DNA from: Pollenia angustigena
Lineage: Eukaryota > Arthropoda > Insecta > Diptera > Polleniidae
NCBI GenBank assembly: GCA_930367215.1
Contig: OV884056.1
Coordinates: forward strand, 232,119,127-232,183,126
Reading direction: 5' to 3'
DNA: 64,000 nt
The position numbers were made by a program, and so were the translations under genes. The notes under the pieces were generated by a model, which did not search any database, was not told where the DNA came from, and worked only from the letters and a program-made list of their open reading frames with translations. Shown here piece by piece: positions 43,667 to 52,289 of this stretch. Numbering within the stretch: the first letter of the stretch is position 1; every line of letters starts with the position of its first letter.

Positions 43667-43910
43667 TGTGGCATTTTGACAAAACATCCAAAGTCGAGAT
43701 AAGATGGCAAAAAAAGTTTAAAAAAACTCGGTGAAAAAATCATTTTTATCAAATAAAAAAAGAAACCGAAATTAAAGGAAAATTTCGTTTGTAATACAAA
43801 ATTTTAAAATCGTAAACAAAAATGTTTTTTGAAGGAAAATTCGTATAATAAACAGCATTTTTCAACTTTTTAAATTTGACTTAAGATGTTTTGTCAAAAG
43901 GCCACAGATG
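43667..43910. mobile_element. MITE inside hAT 5
   Basis: Inverted ends CTGTGGCATTTTGACAAAAC and GTTTTGTCAAAAGGCCACAG, about 244 bp. Confidence 0.7.
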
Positions 43911-44039
43911 TGTATGCATATATGTACTATTAATTTTTTTTTTGGGAGATCACGAATCATTAAAACTTGTTAATATTTAGTAGTTATTATTAATAGCAGC
44001 TTGGTAAAATTTATTTCCTTAAAACCAAAAATTTTTTTG

Positions 44040-44145
44040 TATTATTAAAGCATTTAAAAGCTCATCAGAGACTCTATTTCTAATCTTTGTTGATATGTGT
44101 ATTGCCTTCTACCGAAAACGAGCTCTCGCTATCTACAGATGTTGG
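44040..44145 (-). pseudogene. hAT 5 transposase C-terminal remnant
   Basis: Minus strand reads PTSVDSESSFSVEG, close to the hAT dimerisation motif (xSERxFSxAG), then several stops, then an SDELLNA-like end if frame is allowed to shift. Confidence 0.55.
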
Positions 44146-44602
44146 TTTTATAGTAAGAAGCGCATTCAGATTTTAAATTTGTTGGCCTGTTATCCGCGCC
44201 TTCATGAACGTCAAATTCTTTTTTAAGATTTATTCAGGCTTTTCTATTTTCTTTAAATTTTTTTTTTAGAATTTGTAGATGGTTCATAATCTCGTGTTGG
44301 TGATGGTGTATCGTGTTCATTTTCATTTTCTACTTCAAGAAGCTTTTTAGACATTTCATCAGCAATTAAAAAGACCGTTGATTAATTGGCGTAGGAAAAA
44401 TAGTTCGATTTGTGTGTAGTTTTTAGTAATTTTAGTAAAGAATATATTTTTATTGCTCGTTTTTGATTTTAACGATGCTAACAAATTAAAGTTTCAAAAA
44501 ATTTAATTTGAAATTCCCGGAAAAATTTTCCCGGGATTAAATTTTGAAAAATGTCCCGGGATTCCCGGGAATTTTTTCCCGCGTAGAAACTCTAGCGGTA
44601 AC

Positions 44603-45039
44603 CCATAAAAACCACAGATTTCTTTGTTGTCAGAAAAGAAAACAAAAAAGAACAACGCAAACTTGAAAACAATTAAAATTTGCAATTGTCCTCCAGTGCA
44701 GCAATTATTGCATATTTACTTTTTAAATTTCATAAACTTAAAAGTTTATTTATATACATATAAGTAAAAACTCAAATGTAATGCTTTGTTCATACGCACT
44801 CTGAAACTAGATTGCCAAAGATGCTGTTCATACGATTCATTCTTGTTTAATTTTGAATTTTTTTTTGTGTTGTTAGTGTGATGTTTTTTAAATAGATAAA
44901 ATGTAAGTAAAACTCAAAAATATATTATTTAATACTTTTAGTAATATTATTATTTTATAATTATCACTTTATTTTATTTAACATGAATTTCAATTTGGTT
45001 TTTATCTTTGTTTTGGAGATGATAGTACATTTTTCCTGT
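44603..45039. other. No gene seen
   Basis: AT-rich intergenic sequence. Confidence 0.4.
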
Positions 45040-45129
45040 TTCGCAGCATGTTTCAAAATCAAACCTCCTGCTTCGCTCTCAAAAGAGGAATGGGAGAGCG
45101 AATCTGTCCGTGTGAACATGGTATAAGTC

Positions 45130-45323
45130 AAGGCGAATTGACTAGAAGGTGAGGTCAACTGTGCAACAACACTACTTCTGTGGTCAGGTTGTCAAAATAT
45201 TGCTACTTAAAAAAATGGGTTTTTTTTACATAAAAAACTAGTTTGTATACAAACTTTGACAAGTCGACCACCGAAAAAAACATCATATGTTGACTTGATT
45301 CCACCTTCTAGTCAATTCGCCTT
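45130..45323. mobile_element. AAGGCGAATT MITE, copy 2
   Basis: 194 bp, ends AAGGCGAATTGACTAGAAGG and CCTTCTAGTCAATTCGCCTT. Flanks GGTATAAGTC and GGTATGTTGC match at 7 of 10, a decayed version of the 10-bp duplication seen at copy 1. Immediately followed by the bacterial-like segment. Confidence 0.8.
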
Positions 45324-45326
45324 GGT

Positions 45327-45442
45327 ATGTTGCAAAATTTGTTGGCTCAAAATGATAACAATCTCTATCAAATTTTCTCTGAACACCACAATGAAATTAA
45401 GAAGGTTATTGGAGAATGCAAAACAGAGCACAAACTTTCTAG
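45327..45442 (+). pseudogene. Open fragment of unknown origin beside nuoD
   Basis: MLQNLLAQNDNNLYQIFSEH then [19 protein letters not shown] reads like coding sequence of balanced composition. I do not recognise the family. It joins the nuoD frame at a stop codon and may be another bacterial fragment. Confidence 0.35.
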
Positions 45443-45589
45443 TTGCGTGCTGCTGGGCTTGCTTGGGATTTGCGAAAAAGCCAGCCGTATGAGATATATG
45501 ACCAACTAGATTTTGATATACCTGTTGGCCAAAATGGCGATTGTTATGACCGTTATCTAGTTAGAATGGCAGAGATTAGGCAATCTATT
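45443..45589 (+). pseudogene. nuoD: Bacterial-type NuoD (NADH dehydrogenase I chain D) fragment
   Basis: Forty-nine codons in one frame include [32 protein letters not shown] and [16 protein letters not shown]. In NuoD/49-kDa subunits this stretch ([41 protein letters not shown]) lies in the large peripheral-arm subunit of complex I near the quinone site. The wording here looks bacterial, and I judge it closest to Rickettsiales-type NuoD. Fly nuclear homologues, as I remember them, differ at several of these positions. A stop precedes LRAAG and the frame runs into foreign sequence after RQSI, so this is about one eighth of a gene and not functional. Family is certain; donor group is inference. 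Confidence 0.88.
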
Positions 45590-45730
45590 AGTATGCACAG
45601 CTTCTTCTTCTAAAATAACTTGGCCTCCGCACATACAAATTGAATCAATTGAGCATTTTACTACCTCATCTGCTTCCATTAACTCTCGCTTGTGCGCTTC
45701 ATGTAAGTCTTTTTGCATACAAATTTTGTT
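45590..45730 (-). pseudogene. IS66-like transposase zinc-finger fragment (bacterial)
   Basis: Minus-strand open segment beginning at an ATG near 45718, MQKDLHEAHKRELMEADEVV then [20 protein letters not shown] and VH. The CxxxxxxCxCGG pattern after an acidic lead resembles the zinc-finger-binding domain of IS66-family transposases found in Rickettsiales and relatives (from memory). Coding-like composition ends at the junction with nuoD near 45592. It could also be another Cys-containing bacterial protein. Confidence 0.5.
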
Positions 45731-45760
45731 AACTGCTGTTTTTTGTTTTGCTAAGGGAAT

Positions 45761-46079
45761 TTATTGCTTTATTACTTAGTGGTAAATTCTGCTATCAGAA
45801 TTTATCACTTAACGGAATCTGAACGGAATCTGTGATACGGCTAAATAAATATTATTTGATAAGCAATTTGAATAAAAATAGTTTAAAAAAAAAACAAAAC
45901 TAGATTGAAATGAATTAAGGATACGTTTATTAATCATTCAGAAGAACTTTTTTTGTCGAGGTTGCCATCACGTTCTTAAAAGATTTTTAGAATTTCACCA
46001 AACAAATCGAACGTTTTCAGCCCTGGCATAAATTTAAACATTTTTCAAAACACATACTAACATCAGTCGTATAATCCCA
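45761..46079. other. No gene seen
   Basis: Contains a short duplicated ACGGAATCTG and AT-rich sequence. Confidence 0.35.
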
Positions 46080-46684
46080 GCCAGCAAAATAATCCGACGT
46101 CGTTCAGATATCTGAGAAAAACGTCGGAATCGTATACGAATTCTGTCAGATTTCTGATCCAAAAACGTATAAAGTGGTTGACACGAATTCTGATAGACAT
46201 GTCGTGGGAAATTTTGGTTTTTTGTCGACATTTCTGTTAGATATCTAACAGACATCTAATGAAAAAGGCATGGGAAGTTCTGATGTGTTAGCCGAGATTG
46301 TTTTTGCTTTCGAACTGATAGCTAAAAGAAATAATTTTATTGCAAAATATGTACATAATTATAAATTTTACACGTACGTACCTTTTGTTATGCTTTTTGT
46401 CTTGAACAAATAAAATAAAATTAAAATTATTTCCAACTGAATGACAATTGTCATTATTTTAAAAAAGTGTCGTTAGACAAATCTGAATGAATTCCGTCGG
46501 AATTCTATTGGACACATCTGTACATAAATTCCCCCCGAAATATATATGCGAAATCGATCAGAAATCGGCCAGACAGAAAGTATATTCAATGTCGGACAGA
46601 AATCTGAACGAAGTCTCTAAGAATGAAGTCAGACATTTTCATGAAATGTCTGATTCAGACAATGTCAAAGTATTTTGCTGGCTG
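46080..46684. mobile_element. MITE with CCAGCCAGCAAAATA ends
   Basis: About 600 bp; CCAGCCAGCAAAATAATCC at the left and TATTTTGCTGGCTGG at the right. The interior is rich in variants of TCTGAC/GTCAGA (for example GTCAGATTTCTGA, GTCAGACATTTTC, AATGTCTGATTCAGA). Confidence 0.7.
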
Positions 46685-47269
46685 GAATGAGACAAAAATT
46701 TTGTATAAAAAAATAATTAGCAGATTATACAACGAATACGACGAAAGCTTGTGAATTAGACAATTTATAACAATAATTGTAAATAGCAACAAACAAAAAG
46801 TAAGTTTGAAAGATTTCCTTCCTGGGAAATAGGCTTTTCCCCGCTTTGCTGGCAATGGAAAACCCTAAAAATTAATAAATAAATAACCCAAATGGAAGAT
46901 ATCATCTAAGGCAATAGTTTAGCAATATCCCAAAATTGTCATCTAGAAGAAAATAATCAAAGTAATTTTTTATTTTCCTTCTTTTATAGTTAAAAAAATC
47001 AATACAAAATATAGACAGGAAAAAATTTAAATTATTTAAAAAAGGACGTATTCTCCACGGTAACAAATATTACAGATAAATATTAGAGAAAAAGGCAAGA
47101 GACAGGCAAGCTGCAAAATATATGGACGAAATTTTTACGGAAAACGAAGAAAGATTAAACTCAAGTGTCGTACACGGGGTAAATAAAACTAATGTTCTCT
47201 ATTCTTTCTCAATCACTTTATATTATTTATAAATTGTATTATTTTTAACTATATTTTATATAATAAACA
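46685..47269. other. No gene seen
   Basis: AT-rich intergenic sequence. Confidence 0.4.
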
Positions 47270-47545
47270 ATGTTATTTAAAATCAAAAGGTGTGGTTTTT
47301 TGAAATGCAAAATCTTCTTTTTAATATCCTAATGATATTTTGGCGATATCTTCCTATTTGCTTATAAGTGGTTATCTGGCAATATTGCTAGTTTATTATC
47401 TAGAAGAATCGCTTTCGTATTGCTTAGAAGTATTGCTATCGAGACACGTTTCTTCCCGAAGGAAGTATCTTCCGCAATACGAAATCCATTATTGCCGCAA
47501 TAATATTTTTCATCCAGGCTCGTATTGCCATCTGGCTCGTAAAAA
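47270..47545 (+). repeat. Dispersed repeat T, copy 1
   Basis: About 275 bp matching 60345-60605 in inverted orientation, with GGCGATATCTTCCTATTT, GAAGGAAGTATCTTCCGCAA and ATTGCCGCAATAATATTTTT. Confidence 0.8.
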
Positions 47546-47937
47546 GTTTTTATTGTAAGTCTATATTATTATTAGGTAAGTTAATAGGAAAAAATAAAAT
47601 TTTAAAGTGTTTCATTTCTTCAAGAATTTTTTTTCAAAAGTATTTGTAAAATGATTTGGTTTTATAATTTCAAATGTTCATAATATTAGTAATATACACA
47701 TTTTATAATTTACTATTATAATGTCCACAAGCCACTAAAACTTTTTCTTCAACCTAATTCAACTGACTTATTATTCCTCCCACTCTTTAATAGAATTGTT
47801 GCTTTTATCTTGACTTTTACACTAATTAGTTTTGAGGTAAAAAGTTCTAAATATATTTGAAACATAAAACTTATATACATTTACATAAAATTTTTGGTTT
47901 CTCTTTGAAATTGTCAAAAACTTTCTTTTATTCAACT
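47546..47937. other. No gene seen
   Basis: AT-rich intergenic sequence. Confidence 0.4.
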
Positions 47938-48314
47938 CCCTGCAAATAATAGGACCAGTCCAAACACGCGAGTAAAGAGTAGTCCACAACGGACCAGGGC
48001 TAGTTCAAAAGAAACCCAAACGTATGGAAAAAAACCTGGTCTAATTAACATTACGATGTCCAAGGAGAGGACAATATAACCCACATTTGGACCACTAAGG
48101 AGTAGTTTTAAAAAACTACTCCATGGTACACTCAAGAGGATTAGTTTTGAAGTCGTTAAAAAACGAAATCACGTCGTTAAAAAACGAAGACATATCGTCT
48201 CACTAAAAACACTTTTTAACAATGACATGGTCCATGCTTGCATTACATCGGACCAGTCCATGGAGTAGTCCATTTTATCAAAATGGATCAGGTGTTCCAA
48301 TTTTATTTGCAGGG
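47938..48314. mobile_element. MITE with CCCTGCAAAT ends
   Basis: 377 bp; CCCTGCAAATAATAGGACCAG at the left mirrors CAATTTTATTTGCAGGG at the right only in its outer part. GGACCAGTCC and AGTAGTCCA motifs recur inside in both directions. hAT-like ends, but no clean 8-bp duplication. Confidence 0.7.
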
Positions 48315-48696
48315 CTATTATTGGTTAAAGTTTATTTTTGTTTGCAAATGTTTGCTGATAAACTACTTTCACTGTAACTTTGAATTTCAAATGAATTGAT
48401 ATCTGAACATAAATGTTTCCGTAGAAACCTAAAACAAGAAAAAGACAATTCTAAGAAAGACCACAAAAAAAAAACTTTGAAAGAAGATGTTGACATAGAT
48501 AAGCAGTTATAATAATGAATAAATAGGATTAAAAATATTTATATATAAAAATATAATAAAAAGTTTACGTAAAATCTCGTCAAAAAACATGATTTGGTCA
48601 GATTTTAAGATAAGAAACATTGACAAAAACTGTCTAAAAATTTAGTCAAAATAAGTTTGTGTTACAAAAAAAAAAAAAAAAATGGAAAAAACTAAA
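48315..48696. other. No gene seen
   Basis: AT-rich, A run at about 48666-48682. Confidence 0.4.
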
Positions 48697-48805
48697 ACTG
48701 CCTACATTTTCTTAAAAAAGTTTAACAGCGAATTTCTAAAATTTGTTTTTGTTTTAAATGTAATTTTCTATGCGAACGTTAACGTGTGACATCGTGGGCC
48801 TGGCT
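48697..48805. repeat. MITE family U, partial copy
   Basis: Shares AAACTGCCTA and ATTTGTTTTTGTTTTAAATG then TAATTT...GCGAACGTTAACGT with 51205-51347. Confidence 0.6.
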
Positions 48806-49149
48806 GTAAATCGAGCGCAGGGGTCATATTTTTATAAAAAAAATGGATAGAAATATAAATAAGTACTTTAGAACAAGAAATAAATTTGTGATCACTTGGT
48901 ATATTTACATCAAAAATCTATATGTTCTAACCAAAATTTAATAATGGCAATAGTTTCTTCAATGAAAAAGGATCTTAATATGTTATCAGCTTTATTTTCC
49001 ACTAAAGCCTTTTTTTTGCAAAACAACTTAAAATGGATAAATTTTCTTACAAACGCTCTTTTGGTTGATTGGGTTATGTGGTAGTACGCCCAAAACCTAG
49101 GCGTGCAAAAAGTAGAGTCGACAGTTACTCCGTTTTACCATCACACAAC
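48806..49149. other. No gene seen
   Basis: AT-rich intergenic sequence. Confidence 0.35.
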
Positions 49150-49589
49150 TTGTCAAGTGTCAAAAATCCTATTTTTTATATTAAAATATAAAAAAATTTT
49201 AATTTGCTAAATAACCTTAACATGTGCGATTTTAATAACTAAAATATGCAATTAAATAATCTATAAAAATATGCACTAAAAAAATCCAAAATATGCACAA
49301 AAAACTTGAAAATTTTTCATAAAAAATCGATTTTTAATTTTATTAAAATCAAAAGTATAAAAAATTCAGTCTATTGTTATTCAAATATCTTCAAGGAGCT
49401 TAAATTACTAATTTTAATTCTTGTTTGCTTTAATAAATAAGTACTATTTTATTAAAGGTAAACCTTTCTCTTGTACTTGAAGAATGCCATTCCATTTGGA
49501 AAAAATTTATTTTCAGATCCTACTTTGATTCCAGATCGGATCAACAATATTTGAAATTAATTTTATTTTTGAAAATCCTTTCGTTTTCG

Positions 49590-49905
49590 ATTCATTTTTT
49601 AGCTTATCGGGCTATTCTTCCTTCCACATTATTAACTTTACTTTGTAAAACATCAATTAATTTAACTTGGGTATTAAGTGAATTAAATCTCTCCTAATTA
49701 GTTATTGCTTCACCTTTTTATTCGTAATTGGATAATACAAATGCTAATTGACTTCTGATGTTATCAAAATTTAATATTTCTTTTACTTTTTGAATTGGAT
49801 AATCACCAATATCATCAAGCTCTTCAAGCATTTTTTAATTACTTAAATCCTCAATATAATTCTGAAGCATCTAGCCAGCACCCCATCATGTTACTTCCGG
49901 CTGTG
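49590..49905 (-). pseudogene. hAT transposase remnant
   Basis: Minus strand reads PQPEVT, a stop where Arg is expected, then WGAG and, with frame slips, a LxASExYIEDLSN-like and LDDIGDYPIQKVKEIL stretch. The P-x-VxTRWGTWLxAxxYY pattern belongs to hAT transposases. Strongly decayed. Confidence 0.5.
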
Positions 49906-50557
49906 GTGAAAGGGAAATCAAGGGATACATTTGAAGCACAGCCAAGAATAACATTTTAAGTTACAAACTAATAATTTTTCAGGAGAGCAAAAAAAAAACG
50001 TTTTTTGACAGGCAGCATTATTTGTTTTAAAATTTTTTTTTTTTCTATTATTAAAAATAATGATAACAAAAACTTTAATGCAACATTTTCAAACATTATT
50101 CCGCACTGCAAAACCATTTGGGTTTCATCATTTTGCTAGTAACTTGCAATGTTCTTCCACTGGCTGATACTTTGTACGCCATTTTGAAGGCGTTAAGGTG
50201 CATAGTTTTGGATTATTTGATGTTTAAACTGTGTACGGGAGTAAGATTAACGGTTATCTGCAAAAAACTGTTTTTGCAAAATGTGGCGTTTACTACGTTA
50301 TTCGCGGCTGTGCTTCATTTCATTAAAAATTTAAATATTTTCGAATTGGCTCCTTATTATGGTATAACCCATATGCCATGCAAATAATTTGTAGCGATTT
50401 GGAACAAAATATTTTAAACACATTGGAAGCCTTAACCATGTAAGGTGCTGCATTGATTTAAAATAGAAGGATCTTTTGTCGAAATATTGAAATTCTTATA
50501 TTCAAAGCAAAGCTTCAAAAGAATGTATTTAATATTTTTTTGGATAGTTTTTTTTGG

Positions 50558-51172
50558 GGGGTGCTTTTTAACCATGGGAGGTAAGGCCATAATGGCTTTA
50601 TTGCTCAACTGAATGGGAGATAAAGTCGTAATGGTCTTATTGCCCAATCATTGAGAGGTAAGGTCATATGTAAAATTTTGCAAAGGGAGAGATATAATCA
50701 TATTTTTCCCCCCAAATGAGAGACAAAGCCATATTTTTCCAGAATATTGTTACGCATAGTGTAAACATTCTGTAAAAGGGAAAATCCTTAGTTGTCATTG
50801 AAAAAATAACAACTCAGAATTAATATTGTAAGTTCCTAATCACATGTGTGTTATCAGTTACTAGTTATCAATCAGACAGCCACGCAGAAAAACTTTAGTA
50901 TGCGAAGCCAGATTTCAATACTTAACTTTAGTAAAAGGGAAAATCATTACCTCTTAATTATAAAAATAAGAAAACTATTAATCAATGTAAAATGGGAAAG
51001 TTCTTCAAAACTGAAATGAAAGATAAAGCCATTTCCTAATATTACTAATGTGTACTAAGGCCATGATGGCTTTGCCTCCCATTCGAATGAAAAAAAATAA
51101 AAGGCTTTATCTCTCTTTTGAATGGGGAATAAAGCCATCATGGTCTTACCTCCCATGGTTAAAAAGCACCCC
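50558..51172. mobile_element. Foldback element with tandem palindromic units
   Basis: 615 bp; left GGGGTGCTTTTTAACCATGG then GAGGTAAGGCCATAATGGC mirrors the right end CCATGGTTAAAAAGCACCCC. Near both ends are tandem ~40-bp units of the type AATGGGAGATAAAGCCATAA then TGGC. Each unit contains a small palindrome GCCATNATGGC. Confidence 0.8.
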
Positions 51173-51204
51173 AGCGTTTTTTTGTGTATTTAAAAAATTG
51201 TTTA

Positions 51205-51347
51205 ACTGCCTATTTCACGATGTCACTCGAATGCTTTCGTTCTCACAAATAACATGTAAAATAAAAACAAACTTTCAGAATTTGTTTTTGTTTTAAATGT
51301 AATTTGTGCGAACGAAAACGTTCGAGTGAGATCGTGAAATAGGCAGT
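51205..51347. mobile_element. MITE family U, full copy
   Basis: 143 bp foldback; ACTGCCTATTTCACGATGTC then ACTCGAA at the left mirrors TTCGAGTGAGATCGTGAAAT then AGGCAGT at the right. Confidence 0.85.
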
Positions 51348-51460
51348 AAGAACTTTTTTTATAATATGGAAATTAAAAACACCAAAATAAGCAATAATAT
51401 GCAAAAACAAATCGATGCCATTTTAACGCAAATTTAATGATTCGGAAAGATTATTGGTCG

Positions 51461-52011
51461 ACATCGTTTTTTGGGTATCGACAAAAAACATGGAAATCGC
51501 ATCCCTAGTGATCACATTCTTTTTTTAAAAAGCCGACTCTGTGTACGTTGGAAGGCCAATAAGTATGTGACATTTTCCATTTCCTATTTCTTAACTAAAG
51601 TGGCAACACTGCTCCCGTCTACAGGAATTTGTCAGTTGGCGCCTGCCAATATTTTCATGAGGTGCACCATTTATTTTGCATTTGTCCACCTTAATAGTAG
51701 ACTACCTCGCAAATTGAGGAGAAATGGAAAAATGTGCATCATTCCATGCATAGTGCCACAGTTTAAAGCGTTAAAATCGTCAAACTGGGTGGAAAAAATC
51801 GTATAATAACACTAAATATTGTTAATTTATAAAATTTTTTAAATATTTTCAGAAAAATTGATAAAATTAATTCTATCTAGATTTTATTTTTTTTTATTTC
51901 TTTTATCATAAACTCTCTGAAAATAAAAAGTTATTCTCGCTCCCACTCACAAAAATGGTAGAACTCGATGTAGAAATTTTTTAACTTTTTTTTTTTTGAA
52001 GAAAACTATTC
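51461..52011. other. No supported gene
   Basis: A 111-codon plus-strand frame at 51471-51806 has no recognisable domain. I do not call it a gene. Confidence 0.35.
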
Positions 52012-52018
52012 TATAAAA

Positions 52019-52176
52019 TGAGTGCCTCGGTAGGCTAGCTGGTAGTGAGCTTGTCTATCAGCACCGGGGTTGCGGGTTCAATTCCCGCCAGAGACTCTGG
52101 TTTCTTTCCTGCAGACAAGCGTAGAGCTTCGCAGGACAACGCTTAGCTTAGGCAATTAAAATTAAAAAAAAAAAAA
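52019..52176 (+). mobile_element. tRNA-derived SINE, copy 2
   Basis: tRNA-like head GGTAGGCTAGCTGGTAGTGA (A box in the D-arm position) and GGGTTCAATTCCCGCC (B box and T-arm), a ~75-bp body, and an A tail at about 52164-52176. The 7-bp duplication TATAAAA at 52012-52018 and 52179-52185 supports target-primed insertion. The head resembles a tRNA-Lys-like sequence; the parent tRNA is uncertain. Confidence 0.9.
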
Positions 52177-52289
52177 GTTATAAAAATTAGTTCAGATGTG
52201 GAATATAACCTAAAAGTATTGCGTAGTTTTTGAATTATTGTAGCTCAGAGTTAAGGTTTGCCTGCATCATGGTAGCCTTAGGAAAAAAA

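Larger units (their letters stand above)
43418..44594 (-). mobile_element. hAT element 5
   Basis: 1,177 bp. Ends TAGGGTTTCTA and, inward from the right, TAGAGTTTCTA. 8-bp duplication ACGGTAAC / GCGGTAAC (43410-43417, 44595-44602), 7 of 8. Several CCCGGGAA motifs lie near both ends. A minus-strand transposase trace and a nested MITE (43667-43910) are inside. Confidence 0.85.
45040..45760. other. Candidate laterally transferred bacterial DNA, rearranged
   Basis: A patch less AT-rich than its surroundings. It holds a 45327-45442 open segment of unknown origin, a nuoD fragment (45443-45589, plus strand) and an IS66-like zinc-finger fragment (about 45590-45730, minus strand), joined abruptly. A MITE with an insect-type family twin elsewhere in the window (45130-45323) sits at its left. 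That argues that the patch is in insect nuclear DNA and is not a contaminating contig. Exact edges are uncertain. Confidence 0.7.
49150..51460 (-). mobile_element. hAT relic related to hAT 4, heavily interrupted
   Basis: Left part has repeated AAAATATGCA motifs. The right part has AATATGCAAAAACAAATCGA, matching the right end of hAT 4. A transposase trace is on the minus strand at 49590-49905. Terminal repeats and duplication are not clear. A foldback element (50558-51172) and MITE U (51205-51347) lie inside. Confidence 0.5.

Noticed and set aside
45443..45589. Host ND-49 (NDUFS2) exon or a pseudogene of it
   Set aside because: The residue pattern ([20 protein letters not shown]) looks bacterial, and the adjoining fragment is also bacterial-like. 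Not fully excluded without a search.
51471..51806. Host gene of 111 codons
   Set aside because: No domain recognised; lies in repeat-rich sequence; composition not clearly coding.
52022..52090. Functional tRNA gene
   Set aside because: A/B boxes are present but there is a body and A tail after the tRNA-like head, a target duplication, and a second dispersed copy. It is a SINE.
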